Counted from the stretch's first letter, positions 27,442 through 41,086 are shown. The stretch is 64,000 nt of DNA from Streptomyces sp. SM11 (GCF_002910905.1 NZ_NEUE01000194.1:1-64000); one strand, 5' to 3'. The notes: generated from the sequence alone by a model not told the origin. Numbers and translations: made by a program.

Positions 27442-28940
27442 AGCGACGGAGCCTCCTCAAGCAGCGGATGCCCCCACTTTTCCACGAACGCGGCCTCGAC
27501 GGCCGCTCCGACCTTGTAGAGCCGGTCGTCCTTCATGGCGGGGGCGATGATCTGCAGTCCGACCGGCAGACCGTCCTCCGGGGCCAGGCCGCAGGGCAGC
27601 GACATGGCGGAGTTGCCGGCCAGGTTGGTGGGGATCGTGCACAGGTCCGCGAGGTACATCGCCATCGGGTCGTCGGCGCGCTCGCCGATCGGGAAGGCGG
27701 TGGTCGGGGTCGTCGGGGAGACGATCACGTCGACCTGCTCGAAGGCCTTCGCGAAGTCCTGGGTGATGAGGGTGCGGACCTTCTGGGCCGAACCGTAGTA
27801 CGCGTCGTAGTAGCCGGAGCTGAGTGCGTACGTCCCCAGGATGATGCGGCGCTTGACCTCGTCGCCGAAGCCGGCCTCGCGGGTGAGCGCGGTGACGTCC
27901 TCTGCCGACTTCGTGCCGTCGTCGCCGACCCGCAGGCCGTAGCGCATGGCGTCGAAGCGGGCCAGGTTGGAGGAGCACTCGGACGGCGCGATCAGGTAGT
28001 ACGCGGAGAGCGCCAGGTCGAAGGACGGGCAGTCCAGCTCGACGACGTCCGCGCCCAGCGACTTCAGCAGCTCGACCGACTCGTCGAAGCGCTTCAGGAC
28101 ACCGGCCTGGTAGCCCTCGCCGCGGAACTGCTTGACGACGCCGACGCGCATGCCCTGTACGGCGCCGTTGCGGGCGGCCTCGACGACCGGCGGGACCGGC
28201 GCGTCGATGGACGTCGAGTCCAGCGGGTCGTGCCCGGCGATGGCCTCGTGCAGCAGCGCCGCGTCCAGGACCGTGCGGGCGCAGGGCCCGCCCTGGTCGA
28301 GGGAGGACGAGAAGGCGACCATGCCGTAGCGGGAGACGCCGCCGTAGGTGGGCTTGACGCCCACCGTGCCGGTGACGGCGGCGGGCTGGCGGATCGAGCC
28401 GCCGGTGTCCGTGCCGATGGCGAGCGGGGCCTCGTAGGAGGCGAGGGCGGCGGAGGAGCCGCCGCCGGAGCCGCCGGGGATGCGGGTGAGGTCCCACGGG
28501 TTGCCGGTGGGGCCGTAGGCGCTGTTCTCGGTGGAGGACCCCATGGCGAACTCGTCCATGTTGGTCTTGCCGAGGATGACGACGTCGGCGGCGCGCAGCT
28601 TCTGCGTGAGCGTCGCGTCGTACGGCGGGACCCAGCCTTCAAGGATCTTGGAACCGACGGTGGTCGGCATGTCCTTGGTGGTGAAGATGTCCTTCAGCGC
28701 GAGCGGGACGCCGGCCAGCGGGCCGAGCTTCTCGCCGGCCTCCCGCTTCGCGTCCACGGCACGGGCCTGGGCGAGCGCGCCGTCGCGGTCGATGTGCAGG
28801 AAGGCGTGGACCTTCTCGTCGACCGCGTCGATCCGGGCCAGGTGTGCCTCGGTGACCTCGACGGCGGTCAGCTCGCCGGAGGCGATCTTCCCGGCGATCT
28901 CGGCCGCGGTGAGCTTGATGATGGTGCTGATGTCCGTCAT
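27438..28940 (-). CDS. gatA: Asp-tRNA(Asn)/Glu-tRNA(Gln) amidotransferase subunit A
   Basis: 500 residues; the amidase subunit that frees ammonia from glutamine for GatB. ATG start at 28940. The amidase-signature triad is complete: Lys83 ([10 protein letters not shown]), the cis-Ser at 158 ([13 protein letters not shown]) and the nucleophile Ser182 ([10 protein letters not shown]). It follows gatC by 5 bp and overlaps the small membrane-protein gene. Confidence 0.98.
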   Translation of the reverse strand: MTDISTIIKLTAAEIAGKIASGELTAVEVTEAHLARIDAVDEKVHAFLHIDRDGALAQARAVDAKREAGEKLGPLAGVPLALKDIFTTKDMPTTVGSKILEGWVPPYDATLTQKLRAADVVILGKTNMDEFAMGSSTENSAYGPTGNPWDLTRIPGGSGGGSSAALASYEAPLAIGTDTGGSIRQPAAVTGTVGVKPTYGGVSRYGMVAFSSSLDQGGPCARTVLDAALLHEAIAGHDPLDSTSIDAPVPPVVEAARNGAVQGMRVGVVKQFRGEGYQAGVLKRFDESVELLKSLGADVVELDCPSFDLALSAYYLIAPSECSSNLARFDAMRYGLRVGDDGTKSAEDVTALTREAGFGDEVKRRIILGTYALSSGYYDAYYGSAQKVRTLITQDFAKAFEQVDVIVSPTTPTTAFPIGERADDPMAMYLADLCTIPTNLAGNSAMSLPCGLAPEDGLPVGLQIIAPAMKDDRLYKVGAAVEAAFVEKWGHPLLEEAPSL

Positions 28941-28945
28941 GGCGA

Positions 28946-29242
28946 TTAGTCCTCCCCCAGGATCTGCGGCACCTTGAAACGCTGCTGCTCCTGGGCCGGG
29001 GCGCCGGAGAGCGCCTGCGCGGGGGTGAGCGACGGACGGACCTCGTCCGCGCGCATGACGTTGGTCAGCGGCAGCGGGTGGGAGGTCGGCGGTACGTCTT
29101 GGTCGGCGACCTCGGAGACGCGGGCGACCGCGCCGATGATGTCGTCGAGCTGACCGGCGAAGTGATCGAGCTCTTCGCCCTTCAGCTCCAGACGCGCCAG
29201 CCGGGCGAGGTGGGCGACCTCCTCGCGCGTGATGCCAGGCAT
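28946..29242 (-). CDS. gatC: Asp-tRNA(Asn)/Glu-tRNA(Gln) amidotransferase subunit C
   Basis: 98 residues; wraps around GatA and steadies its contact with GatB. ATG start at 29242. The N-terminal helical part is [18 protein letters not shown] and the C-terminal strap has LRPS-like [14 protein letters not shown]. First gene of the gat operon. Confidence 0.96.
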   Translation of the reverse strand: MPGITREEVAHLARLARLELKGEELDHFAGQLDDIIGAVARVSEVADQDVPPTSHPLPLTNVMRADEVRPSLTPAQALSGAPAQEQQRFKVPQILGED

Positions 29243-29281
29243 GCAGCGATCCTCAGGGGTTGGTGTGTGGTTTTGGCCCCA

Positions 29282-29287
29282 ATCCTA
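29282..29287 (-). promoter_or_regulatory. Possible -10 box of the gat operon
   Basis: TAGGAT on the minus strand, identical to a common Streptomyces -10 consensus, 40 bp upstream of gatC. No good -35 box is seen at the right distance. A GC-rich GTCCCC/GGGGAC dyad lies just upstream and could end the rmdB-like transcript. Confidence 0.4.
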
Positions 29288-29368
29288 TGGGGTCCCCCGG
29301 GGACGGGTGCCCCACCCCGATCCGCCCATGCCTTTCCGGCGGCGCGGCCCTGTCCGGCCGGGCGCCTT

Positions 29369-31543
29369 TCAGGGGCTCTCGGTCTCCGCCGTGCCGTTCA
29401 CCGCACCGTTCACCGCGCCGTTCAGCGACGCGTTCATCGAGCCGGCCGCCGATCCGGCGGCGGCCGCGGCCGCCGCCTGGGCCTTCAGCTCCGCGGGCCG
29501 CCGCCAGCCGTGCTCGCCGCGCGCCCGCAGCCAGGCCGTCGTCTCCTGGGGCGGCATCGCGGCCGCCACCAGCCAGCCCTGCACCGCGTCGCACCTGAGG
29601 TCCCGCAGCCGCTCCCACGTCTCGTCGTCCTCGACGCCCTCGGCGACGACGACCAGGCCGAGCGAGTGGGCCAGGTCGATGGTGCAGCGGACGATCTCCG
29701 CGTCCTCGTGGTCGACGGCCAGCCGGGCCACGAAGGACCGGTCGATCTTCAGCTCGCTGACCGGGAGTCTGCGCAGGTGGACCAGGGAGGAGTAGCCGGT
29801 GCCGAAGTCGTCGAGGGACATCTTGACGCCGTGCGCGGTGAGCCCGGCCAGGGTGTCGGCGGCGCGCTGCGGATCCTCCAGCAGCACATGCTCGGTGATC
29901 TCCAGTTGGAGCGCTCCCGCGGGCACACCGTGGCGGGCGAGCCGGGCGGCGACGCCCCCCGCGAAGCCGGGGGTGTGGACGTCGCGCGGGGAGACGTTGA
30001 CCGCGACGGGCACGAACAGGCCCTGCGCCCGCCAGCGGGCGACCTGGGCGAGCGCCGTCTCCAGGACGTACTCCGTGAGGTGCGGCATCAGGCCGGAGGA
30101 CTCGGCGATGGCGATGAACTCGTCCGGGGGGACCCGGCCGCGCTCCGGGTGCACCCAGCGGACCAGCGCCTCCAGGCCGGCGACCTGCCCGTCGAAACGG
30201 ACCTTGGGCTGGTAGTGCAGCTCGACCTCGCTCGCGTCGAGCGCCCGGCGCAGGTCGCCGAGGAGCCCGAGCCGGTCGGGGGTGTTGCTGTCCCGCTTGG
30301 ACTCGTAGACCTCCACGCCTGTGCGGTCCCGTTTGGCCTGGTACATCGCGACGTCCGCCCGGCGGAGCAGGCCCTCGGCGTCCAGGGCGTGGTCGGGGTA
30401 GACCGCGACCCCTGCGCTGGCCTCCAGGACGAGGGTCAGCCCGTCGAGGTCGAGCGGCGAGGACAGCTCGGCGACCAGGTGGCGGGCGACCTGCTGGGCG
30501 CTGGTGGTCGAGTCGGTGTGCGGCAGCAGGACGGCGAACTCGTCGCCGCCGAGCCGTGCGGCCTCCGCGTCACGCGGCAGGGCGAGCCGCAGCCGCTCCG
30601 CTATCTGCAGCAGCAGCCGGTCGCCGGCCAGGTGGCCCAGCGTGTCGTTGACCGCGCGGAAGCGGTCCAGGTCGATCAGGACCAGCGCGGAGCGGGTGCC
30701 GATGCTCTCCGCGTCCTCCAGCGCCGGCCAGGTGCGCTCCAGCAGCCACTGGCGGTTGGGCAGCCCGGTCAGCGGGTCGCGCAGCTGCTCCTCGGCGCGG
30801 GCGCGGGCGATCCAGAGCGTGGAGTCGAGAGCGATCAGCGGCACCGCGAAGAGCGGCAGCAGGACGGGCATGGACATCGCGACGGCGCAGATCAGCGGGG
30901 CGAGCCCGAGGAGCGCGACGGCGACGAGCCCCTGCCGCAGCATCGCCGTACGGGCGATGGTGGGCAGCCCGCCGTTGTGCGGGGCCTGGGCGTACCACAG
31001 CAGGACCCGGGTAGCGAGCAGATACGTCGACGCCGTCAGGAGCAGTTCCGGGGCGGCCGCGATGCCCCAGTCGAGTGGCTGCCAGGGCTCCTCGACGGTG
31101 GGCACCTCGCCGAAGGCGGCCAGGACGAGGGCCGCCGCGCCGATGCCCAGCATGTCCACGCCACCGTGCAGCAGCCCCTGCCACCAGCGGTGCCGGCGTG
31201 CGGTCCCCACGAGCACCACGACGGCGAGGCTGACCAGCACGGCCGGCAGCCAGCCGTACAGCAGCAGCACGGCGAGGGTGAGGGCGGCCCCGGAGCCGGT
31301 GCCGCCCCACCACCGGTCGCGGCCGAGCGCCACCAGATGGCCGACGATGATCCCGGTGAGCACGGCGAGGGACCAGCCCACCACCCCGTCCGGGAAGAGC
31401 GCGTGCCCCTGCGACACGGTCCGGTAGGACCCGACCGCCAGCAGTAACGCGGCGATCCCCACGACGACGGCGCCCACGGGGGGCGTGAGGCCGACGAAAC
31501 CTTGCAGCCGCGACACCGGTGCGGCGCTCTCGGTCGGTTTCAT
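29369..31543 (-). CDS. rmdB: Membrane GGDEF-EAL protein, RmdB-like c-di-GMP phosphodiesterase
   Basis: 724 residues. ATG start at 31543 with GAGGGACGGA upstream. About six to eight membrane helices lie in the first 235 residues, GGDEF at 245-410 and EAL at 425-680. The tail is a low-complexity Ala/Gly/Asn/Val stretch. GGDEF is intact (ARLGGDEFAVLL), but the I-site position reads PRDA instead of RxxD. All EAL landmarks are present: GLEALVRW, EITEH, DDFGTGYSS, LKIDRSF and AEGVE. Phosphodiesterase activity is therefore expected. The position next to ligA and the gat genes fits RmdB (SCO5495), which affects the onset of development. It is the counterpart to the synthase-like protein at 8.9-12 kb. 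Confidence 0.88.
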   Translation of the reverse strand: MKPTESAAPVSRLQGFVGLTPPVGAVVVGIAALLLAVGSYRTVSQGHALFPDGVVGWSLAVLTGIIVGHLVALGRDRWWGGTGSGAALTLAVLLLYGWLPAVLVSLAVVVLVGTARRHRWWQGLLHGGVDMLGIGAAALVLAAFGEVPTVEEPWQPLDWGIAAAPELLLTASTYLLATRVLLWYAQAPHNGGLPTIARTAMLRQGLVAVALLGLAPLICAVAMSMPVLLPLFAVPLIALDSTLWIARARAEEQLRDPLTGLPNRQWLLERTWPALEDAESIGTRSALVLIDLDRFRAVNDTLGHLAGDRLLLQIAERLRLALPRDAEAARLGGDEFAVLLPHTDSTTSAQQVARHLVAELSSPLDLDGLTLVLEASAGVAVYPDHALDAEGLLRRADVAMYQAKRDRTGVEVYESKRDSNTPDRLGLLGDLRRALDASEVELHYQPKVRFDGQVAGLEALVRWVHPERGRVPPDEFIAIAESSGLMPHLTEYVLETALAQVARWRAQGLFVPVAVNVSPRDVHTPGFAGGVAARLARHGVPAGALQLEITEHVLLEDPQRAADTLAGLTAHGVKMSLDDFGTGYSSLVHLRRLPVSELKIDRSFVARLAVDHEDAEIVRCTIDLAHSLGLVVVAEGVEDDETWERLRDLRCDAVQGWLVAAAMPPQETTAWLRARGEHGWRRPAELKAQAAAAAAAGSAAGSMNASLNGAVNGAVNGTAETESP

Positions 31544-31892
31544 TCCGTCCCTCTCACAGCCGGCGGTGCCGATGGCCCTCGGTGGCGCCCGCTCCCGTGG
31601 CGCCACGGCCCTGTCGAGCAGCCGTGCACGGAAGGCGCACTTCTCAACAGTAGGCCGCGAAAGGCTTCCAGGGGCAGCGCTCTACAGCTCTTGCCCGAAT
31701 GCGAACCGACCACCCGTCACTATCTGCTACTGGCCCGAACAGGTGGTGCGGCAGGGCCATTCGGGGACCGGCGACCCCTTCTTCACTCCTCTGCCCCGTT
31801 TCCTTCCCCGCTCGGGCCGCGCCACGCCGGGGCAGCGTCTCGATGGCGTCTCGATCCGGAGAACAGTGGGCGAACGCCGGTCTGGCGGGCGG
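31544..31892. other. Intergenic region between rmdB-like gene and ligA
   Basis: 349 bp without a credible gene. It must hold the rmdB promoter on the minus strand, but I see no convincing -35/-10 pair and no strong hairpin after ligA. Confidence 0.5.
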
Positions 31893-35185
<3,293 letters not shown>

Positions 35186-35230
35186 GCGGGAAGCCTACGG
35201 TCACCGGCGGGGAACCTGCTCCCCAGGGCG

Positions 35231-35920
35231 TCAGCGGCCGGGTCGGACGGTGAGGTCGTTGACCTCGGCGTCGCGCGGCAGGTCGAGCGCCATCAGGATC
35301 GTGGTCGCCACCGACTCGGGGTCGATCCAGCGGGCGGCGTCGTACTCCTTGCCCTCCTGCTGGTGCACCTTGGCCTGCATGGGGCCGGCGGTGCGGCCGG
35401 GGTAGACGGTGGTGACGCGCACACCGTTGCCGTGCTCCTCGTGGCGCAGCGAGTCGGCGAGCGCCTTGAGGCCGTGCTTGCTCGCGGCGTACGCGCTCCA
35501 CCCCGCGTGGGCGTTGAGCCCGGCGCCGGAGTTCACGAACAGAACCTGGCCCTGGGAGACACGGAGCTGCGGGAGCAGCAGGCGGGTGATCTCGGCGGGG
35601 GCGATCAGGTTGGCGTTGAGCTGGAAGTGCCAGGCCTTGGGGGTGAGCTCACCGACCTCGCCGAGCTCGACGACGCCCGCGATGTGCAGCAGGGTGTCGA
35701 TCCGCTCGGGCATGGCCTGCTGGCCGAACGCCCAGGACAGCCGGTCGGGGTTGCCGAGGTCGCCGACGAGCGTGCGCGCGCCCGGGTAGCGGTCGGCGAA
35801 CTCCTTGGCACGGCCGGCGTCGCGGGCGAGCAGGACGAGGTCGTCGCCGCGCTCCAGGAGACGGCGGGCGACTGCGGCCCCGATGCCGGATCCGGCGCCG
35901 GTGATGAGGTGGGTAGACAT
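35231..35920 (-). CDS. Short-chain dehydrogenase/reductase
   Basis: 229 residues; NAD(P)-dependent oxidoreductase of unknown substrate. ATG start at 35920. Cofactor motif TGAGSGIG at 7-14, catalytic Ser131, Tyr144 and Lys148 (YAASK) are all present. The size and the internal block HIAGVVELGEVGELTP fit small classical SDRs. It is followed after 45 bp by the MetE-like gene on the same strand. Confidence 0.92.
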   Translation of the reverse strand: MSTHLITGAGSGIGAAVARRLLERGDDLVLLARDAGRAKEFADRYPGARTLVGDLGNPDRLSWAFGQQAMPERIDTLLHIAGVVELGEVGELTPKAWHFQLNANLIAPAEITRLLLPQLRVSQGQVLFVNSGAGLNAHAGWSAYAASKHGLKALADSLRHEEHGNGVRVTTVYPGRTAGPMQAKVHQQEGKEYDAARWIDPESVATTILMALDLPRDAEVNDLTVRPGR

Positions 35921-35971
35921 GGGGCGATCCTAGGTGGAGCGGTGATCACCGGGTCCGGCGGACGCCCCTGC

Positions 35972-36511
35972 TCACTGGTGACCGGCGGCCTCTTCCAGGT
36001 AGGCGAGCGCGCCGACGCCGTCCTTGGCGAAGAAGACCAGGTCGGTCAGGGGAACGGGGAGGAAGCCCTCGTCCTCCATGCGCTGGAACTGCTGGCGCAG
36101 CCCGTCGTAGAAGCCCGCGGTATTCAGCAGGACGACCGGTTTGGTGGACTTGCCGTGCTTCTTCAGTTCCAGGATCTCGGTGGCCTCGTCGAGCGTGCCG
36201 GTCCCGCCGACCATGATGACGACGGCGTCGGCCTTCTCCAGAAGGAGCGCCTTGCGCTCGGCGAGGTCGCGGGCGATTATCATCTCGTCGGCGCTCGTAC
36301 GGGCCCTCGCGGCGAGGAACTCGACCGATACGCCCACCAGCCGCCCGCCCGCCGACTGGACGCCGTCCGCGACGACCTTCATCAGGCCGCTCTCCGACCC
36401 GCCCCAGACGAGGGTGTGCCCGCCTCTGCCGAGCAGCTCGGCGAACTCCCGGGCGGGCACGGTGTAGCGGTCGTCGAGGTCGGCGGCGGAGAGGAAGACG
36501 CAGATGTTCAT
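35972..36511 (-). CDS. LOG-family (TIGR00730) protein, possible nucleotide phosphoribohydrolase
   Basis: 179 residues. ATG start at 36511. The family cleaves the N-glycosidic bond of nucleoside 5'-monophosphates (the cytokinin-activating LOG reaction in plants and bacteria). The fold and WGGSESGLM block are present. The signature PGGxGTxxE is read here as VGGTGTLDEATE, so the leading Pro is Val while the catalytic Gly, Thr and Glu remain. A distant Rossmann-like relative with changed specificity is therefore possible. It lies 52 bp upstream of the SDR gene on the same strand. Confidence 0.8.
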   Translation of the reverse strand: MNICVFLSAADLDDRYTVPAREFAELLGRGGHTLVWGGSESGLMKVVADGVQSAGGRLVGVSVEFLAARARTSADEMIIARDLAERKALLLEKADAVVIMVGGTGTLDEATEILELKKHGKSTKPVVLLNTAGFYDGLRQQFQRMEDEGFLPVPLTDLVFFAKDGVGALAYLEEAAGHQ

Positions 36512-36628
36512 GGGGCAACCGTACGACCCGCTGCGGGCACCGCCCCGTTCACTCCCTCGTCCGGGGCGGATTCCGGCCACAGCAGCGGGGCGGGGAAGAT
36601 TACGGGCCGGTACGCCGCTGGAACAGGC

Positions 36629-36964
36629 ATGACTGCCACGCGAGGACACCGCATCACCGTCGAGCCGGACACCGAGCACGTCCGGGTCGTGCACGACGGA
36701 CAGGTGCTGGCCGAGAGCCGCCGCCCGCTCGTGCTCCGCGAGACCGGCTGTCCGGTCCGCTACTACCTGCCACCCGAGGACGTCCGCACCGAGCTGCTTT
36801 CCCCGTCGGACACCAGCACGCACTGCCCGTTCAAGGGGGACGCCTCCTACTGGTCGCTGCCCGGGGCCGCCGATCTCGTCTGGGCCTACCCGGAACCGAG
36901 GCCCGAAGTCGCCGCGATCAAGGACCATTTCTGCTTCTACGCCGCGGAGACGGTGGCCGGCTGA
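36629..36964 (+). CDS. DUF427 domain protein
   Basis: 111 residues, ATG start at 36629 behind a weak GGAACAGG site. The sequence matches the DUF427 pattern: VRVVHDGQVLAESRRPLVL, PVRYYLPPEDV, THCPFKGDASYWSL, then VWAYPEPRPEVAAIKDHFCF. Structures of the family show a small beta-barrel, and some fungal members act as esterases or bind flavin; the role here is unknown. It is divergent from the LOG-family gene and followed by the alpha/beta hydrolase 106 bp away. Confidence 0.9.
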   Translation: MTATRGHRITVEPDTEHVRVVHDGQVLAESRRPLVLRETGCPVRYYLPPEDVRTELLSPSDTSTHCPFKGDASYWSLPGAADLVWAYPEPRPEVAAIKDHFCFYAAETVAG

Positions 36965-36969
36965 CCCGC

Positions 36970-37017
36970 GGTCCGGGCTCCGCGTTACGGGTTCCGGGTC
37001 CGGGTCCGGGCTCCGCG
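36970..37017. repeat. 15-bp direct repeat
   Basis: GGTCCGGGCTCCGCG occurs at 36970-36984 and 37003-37017 in the gap between the DUF427 gene and the hydrolase gene. No function is evident. Confidence 0.6.
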
Positions 37018-37070
37018 AGGTTTTCCCGCCGGAGCGATGAGTTTCCCGGACCGCTCCGGTCTCCTCTCCC

Positions 37071-37874
37071 ATGGACAGGATTCTCTCCGCCGACGGCACC
37101 TCGATCGCCTACCGCCGCCAGGGCGAGGGGCCGCCGCTGGTGCTGGTCGGCGGGGCACTGAGCGCCGCGGCGGCCGACGCACCGCTGGCCGCCCTGCTCG
37201 CGCCGCGGTTCACGGTGCTCACCTACGACCGCCGGGGCCGGGGCGCCAGCGGTGACACCGGGCACTGCACCGTGGCACGGGAGATCGAGGATCTGGCCGC
37301 CGTCGTCGGTACAGCCGGGCCGGGCGCGTCGGTCTTCGGGATGTCGTCCGGCGGGGCGCTGGCCCTGGAGGCGGCGGCCGCCGGGCTCCCGGCGGAGCTC
37401 ATCGCCGTGTACGAGCCGCCCTACACACCGGGCGCGTCCGGTCTGCTGTTCAAGGCCCGCTGCACGGTCCGGCTGCACCGGCTGCTGGCGGCCGGGGACC
37501 GGGGCGGGGCGGTGGAGCTTTTCCTGTCCATGACGGGCGTCGCCGACGAGACGGCCGCCCGGATGCGGCGCACACCGGTGTGGGCGGAGCTGGAGGCGAT
37601 GGCGCACACCCTGGCGTACGACGACGCCCTGCTGGGCGACGGGGCGGTCCCGGTCGAGCGGTTCGCGGCCGTCGCCGCCCGGACGCTGGTGGTCTGCGGC
37701 GGCTTCAGCAGCACCCCGGCGCGCGCGGCGACCCGGACCCTGGCCGAGGCCCTGCCGCGCGGCCGGCACCGCACGCTGACGGGCCAGATGCGCGAGGTGG
37801 CGCCCCAGGTGATCGCCCCGGTGCTGGCGGGCTTCTTCGCCAAGGACGTGTACGCGTACCGGCAGGCGTCGTAG
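37071..37874 (+). CDS. Alpha/beta hydrolase
   Basis: 267 residues, ATG start at 37071. The oxyanion strand is PPLVLVGGAL, the DRRGRGAS turn is present and the nucleophile elbow is FGMSSGGALAL, where Ser replaces the usual G-x-S-x-G first Gly context as G-M-S-S-G. The acidic residue lies in the AYDDALLGDG or later strand; the expected C-terminal His is not obvious, since the end reads LTGQMREVAPQVIAP. It may therefore be impaired or use a different His. The substrate is unknown. No signal peptide is present. Confidence 0.82.
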   Translation: MDRILSADGTSIAYRRQGEGPPLVLVGGALSAAAADAPLAALLAPRFTVLTYDRRGRGASGDTGHCTVAREIEDLAAVVGTAGPGASVFGMSSGGALALEAAAAGLPAELIAVYEPPYTPGASGLLFKARCTVRLHRLLAAGDRGGAVELFLSMTGVADETAARMRRTPVWAELEAMAHTLAYDDALLGDGAVPVERFAAVAARTLVVCGGFSSTPARAATRTLAEALPRGRHRTLTGQMREVAPQVIAPVLAGFFAKDVYAYRQAS

Positions 37875-37943
37875 GCGGGCCCTGTCCGATCCGGCCGAAA
37901 GGCCGGGCGGGCCGTTGGCCTCGGCCGCCCGTCGGCCCGTGCG

Positions 37944-39080
37944 TCAGCCGCCCGTCGCCACCCGCTCGCGGCGGGCCGTCGTCGCGATGGTGGCCGATCC
38001 GACCACGCGCGTGCCGTCGTACAGGACTACCGCCTGGCCGGGGGCCACGCCCCGGACCGGCTCGGTGAAGGTGACGTTCAGCTCCGAGCCGTCCACCAGC
38101 TCGGCGGTGACCTCGGTCTCGCCGCCGTGGGCGCGGAGCTGAGCTGTGTACGTGCCCGGGCCGGCCGGGGGCGTACCGCACCAGCGGGGCTTGATGGCGG
38201 TCAGCGAGGTCACGTCGAGGGCCTCGACGGGGCCGACGGTGACGGTGTTGTTCACCGGGGAGATGTCGAGGACGTAGCGCGGCTTGCCGTCCGGGGCCGG
38301 GTGGCCGATCTTCAGGCCCTTGCGCTGGCCGATGGTGAAGCCGAACGCGCCCTCGTGGGTGCCCAGCTTCGTACCGGACTCGTCGAGGACGTCGCCCTCG
38401 GCCGGGCCGCCGAGGCGGTTCGCCAGGAAGCCCTGGGTGTCGCCGTCGGCGATGAAGCAGATGTCGTGGCTGTCGGGCTTCTTGGCGACGGCCAGGCCCC
38501 GGCGCTCGGCCTCGGCGCGGATCTCGTCCTTGGTAGTGAGGGTGTCGCCGAGCGGGAACATGGCGTGGGCGAGCTGCTTCTCGTCCAGGACGCCGAGCAC
38601 ATAGCTCTGGTCCTTGGCCATGTCGGAGGCGCGGTGCAGCTCGCGGCTGCCGTCCTCGGCGAGTACCACCGTGGCGTAGTGGCCGGTGCACACGGCGTCG
38701 AAGCCGAGGGCGAGGGCCTTGTCGAGGAGCGCGGCGAACTTGATCTTCTCGTTGCAGCGCAGGCAGGGGTTGGGCGTGCGCCCGGCCTCGTACTCCGCGA
38801 CGAAGTCCTCGACGACGTCCTCGCGGAAGCGTTCCGCCAGGTCCCAGACGTAGAACGGGATACCGATGACGTCGGCCGCGCGGCGGGCGTCCCGGGAGTC
38901 CTCGATGGTGCAACAGCCGCGCGCCCCGGTCCGGAAGGACTGGGGGTTCGCGGACAGGGCGAGGTGGACACCGGTCACGTCGTGGCCCGCCTCGGCGGCA
39001 CGGGCCGCGGCGACGGCGGAGTCCACGCCGCCCGACATCGCGGCGAGGACACGTAGGGGGCGCTGGGAAGTCTGAGTCAT
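37944..39080 (-). CDS. mnmA: tRNA-specific 2-thiouridylase
   Basis: 378 residues; places sulfur on U34 of tRNAs for Lys, Glu and Gln. ATG start at 39080. The PP-loop ATP motif is [11 protein letters not shown]. The catalytic Cys lies in NPCLRCN and the second in SHDICFI. The substrate-recognition domain [13 protein letters not shown] and a C-terminal beta-barrel follow. Persulfide sulfur comes from a cysteine desulfurase, and such a gene lies 836 bp away on the same strand, with only the amidase gene between them. Confidence 0.97.
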   Translation of the reverse strand: MTQTSQRPLRVLAAMSGGVDSAVAAARAAEAGHDVTGVHLALSANPQSFRTGARGCCTIEDSRDARRAADVIGIPFYVWDLAERFREDVVEDFVAEYEAGRTPNPCLRCNEKIKFAALLDKALALGFDAVCTGHYATVVLAEDGSRELHRASDMAKDQSYVLGVLDEKQLAHAMFPLGDTLTTKDEIRAEAERRGLAVAKKPDSHDICFIADGDTQGFLANRLGGPAEGDVLDESGTKLGTHEGAFGFTIGQRKGLKIGHPAPDGKPRYVLDISPVNNTVTVGPVEALDVTSLTAIKPRWCGTPPAGPGTYTAQLRAHGGETEVTAELVDGSELNVTFTEPVRGVAPGQAVVLYDGTRVVGSATIATTARRERVATGG

Positions 39081-39141
39081 AGCTCCTCCAGGGTACGGGT
39101 CGCCGGGAACCGAACGCTCGCGGATAAGCGTTGACGACCAC

Positions 39142-39897
39142 ATGGGGAACAACGGGAGCACCCGGGCGTCGCGAAAGCCCTCGGGCAAGTCGTCGGGCAA
39201 GTCGTCGCGGAGGAAGCCCGCCGACGGCGTCAGCCGGCGCGCGCTGCTGATCGGCGGCGGTGCGGTGGCGGCCGCCGGCACGGCCGCCGTGCTCGCACGC
39301 GACAAGGTGAAGCGCCTGTGGTGGCAGGTGCCCGGCATCGAGAAGCCCCGGAAACCGGGCGAGCTGGACTACGCGGGGGCGACCTGGGTGGCCGCGTCGG
39401 AGGCGAACTGGCGACGTGCGGACCGCCCGGACGACTTCACGATCGACCGGGTGATCATCCATGTCACCCAGGGCAGTTTCGACAGCGCTGTGAAGGTGTT
39501 CCAGGATCCCGCCCACCGGGCCGCGACGCACTACATCGTGGGGCAGGACGGGCGGGTGGTGCAGATGATCCGCGAGCTGGACGTGGCGTACCAGGCGGGC
39601 AACCGCGCCTACAACGAGCGCGCCGTCGGCATCGAGCACGAGGGGTTCGTGGACCGGCCGGGAGACCTCACGAAGGCGATGTACGCGTCCTCGGCCCGGC
39701 TCACGGCGTCGATCTGTGCCCGGCACGACGTACCCATCGACCGGAAGCACATCATCGGGCATGTGGAGGTGCCGGGCACCGACCACACCGATCCGGGGCC
39801 GCACTGGGACTGGGACCGCTATCTGGAGCTGGTGCGGCGGGCCGCGACGGCGCCGCCCGCCCCTTCCCCCACGCCTTCGGCGAAGGCCGCCGGCTGA
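39142..39897 (+). CDS. N-acetylmuramoyl-L-alanine amidase (amidase_2 type)
   Basis: 251 residues; cuts the bond between MurNAc and the stem peptide of peptidoglycan. ATG start at 39142. A Ser/Lys-rich N-terminus precedes [10 protein letters not shown] and a hydrophobic stretch, a possible Tat signal or membrane anchor. The amidase fold starts near residue 105. Zinc ligands are His in VIIHVTQG and His in [14 protein letters not shown], and the GIEHEGF motif supplies the conserved Glu region. It is inserted on the opposite strand between mnmA and the cysteine desulfurase gene. Confidence 0.92.
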   Translation: MGNNGSTRASRKPSGKSSGKSSRRKPADGVSRRALLIGGGAVAAAGTAAVLARDKVKRLWWQVPGIEKPRKPGELDYAGATWVAASEANWRRADRPDDFTIDRVIIHVTQGSFDSAVKVFQDPAHRAATHYIVGQDGRVVQMIRELDVAYQAGNRAYNERAVGIEHEGFVDRPGDLTKAMYASSARLTASICARHDVPIDRKHIIGHVEVPGTDHTDPGPHWDWDRYLELVRRAATAPPAPSPTPSAKAAG

Positions 39898-39916
39898 CGG
39901 TCACGGGGGATGGCCC

Positions 39917-41086
39917 TCAGCTGAGCCCGGCCGTCCTCGCCCGCTCGACCGCCGGGCCGATCGCTCCGGCGAGCGCCTTCACGTCCTCCTCGGTCGAGGT
40001 GTGGCCGAGCGAGAAGCGCAGGGTGCCCCGGGCCAGGTCCGGGTCGGTGCCGGTGGCGAGGAGGACGTGGCTGGGCTGGGCGATCCCGGCGGTGCAGGCG
40101 GAGCCGGTGGAGCATTCGATGCCCTGGGCGTCCAGCAGCAGGAGGAGGGAGTCGCCCTCGCAGCCCGGGAAGCTGAAGTGGGCGTTGGCCGGGAGGCGTC
40201 CGGCCGGATCCGGGTCGCCGCCCAGCACGGCGTCCGGCACGGCCCGGCGCACGGCGGCCACGAGATCGTCGCGCAGGGAGCCCACGCGGCGGGCGAACTG
40301 CTCGCGCCGCTCGGCGGCCAGCCGTCCGGCGACGGCGAAGGAGGCGACGGCGGGCACGTCCAGAGTGCCGGAGCGCACATGGCGCTCCTGGCCTCCGCCG
40401 TGCAGCACGGGCACGGGGGTGTGGTCACGGCCCAGCAGCAGTGCGCCGATGCCGAACGGGCCGCCGATCTTGTGCCCGCTGACGGTCATCGCGGCCAGCC
40501 CGGAGCGGGCGAAGTCGACCTCCAGCTGACCGAAGGCCTGTACCGCGTCGGCATGCATGGGGATGGCGAACTCCGCGGCGACCGCCGCCAGTTCACGTAC
40601 CGGCATGATGGTGCCGATCTCGTTGTTGGCCCACATGACGGTGATCATCGCGACGTCGTCGGGATTGCGGAGGATCGCCTCGCGCAGGTCTTCGGGGTGG
40701 ACCCGGCCGTGGTGGTCGACGGGGAGGTAGTCGACGGTCGCGCCCTCGTGCTCGGCGAGCCAGTCGGCGGCGTCCAGCACGGCGTGGTGTTCGACGGGAC
40801 CGGCGAGGACCCGCGTGCGGCGGGGGTCGGCATCGCGGCGGGACCAGTAGAGGCCCTTCACGGCGAGGTTGTCGGCCTCCGTGCCGCCGGAGGTGAGGAC
40901 GACCTCGCTGGGGCGGGCGCCGAGGGCGTCGGCGAGGGCTTCTCTGGACTCCTCGACGGTACGGCGGGCCCGGCGTCCGGCGGCGTGCAGCGAGGACGCG
41001 TTGCCGGTGACGGAGAGCTGGGCGGTCATCGCCTCGATCGCTTCGGGAAGCATCGGGGTGGTCGCGGCGTGGTCGAGGTAGGCCAT
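39917..41086 (-). CDS. Cysteine desulfurase (NifS/IscS family)
   Basis: 389 residues; PLP enzyme that moves sulfur from cysteine to a protein persulfide. ATG start at 41086. The start [11 protein letters not shown] is typical. The PLP Lys is in [11 protein letters not shown] and the persulfide Cys in [18 protein letters not shown]-like PVEHHAVLD carries the ring-stacking His. It likely feeds MnmA for tRNA thiolation; iron-sulfur assembly is the other choice. Confidence 0.95.
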   Translation of the reverse strand: MAYLDHAATTPMLPEAIEAMTAQLSVTGNASSLHAAGRRARRTVEESREALADALGARPSEVVLTSGGTEADNLAVKGLYWSRRDADPRRTRVLAGPVEHHAVLDAADWLAEHEGATVDYLPVDHHGRVHPEDLREAILRNPDDVAMITVMWANNEIGTIMPVRELAAVAAEFAIPMHADAVQAFGQLEVDFARSGLAAMTVSGHKIGGPFGIGALLLGRDHTPVPVLHGGGQERHVRSGTLDVPAVASFAVAGRLAAERREQFARRVGSLRDDLVAAVRRAVPDAVLGGDPDPAGRLPANAHFSFPGCEGDSLLLLLDAQGIECSTGSACTAGIAQPSHVLLATGTDPDLARGTLRFSLGHTSTEEDVKALAGAIGPAVERARTAGLS

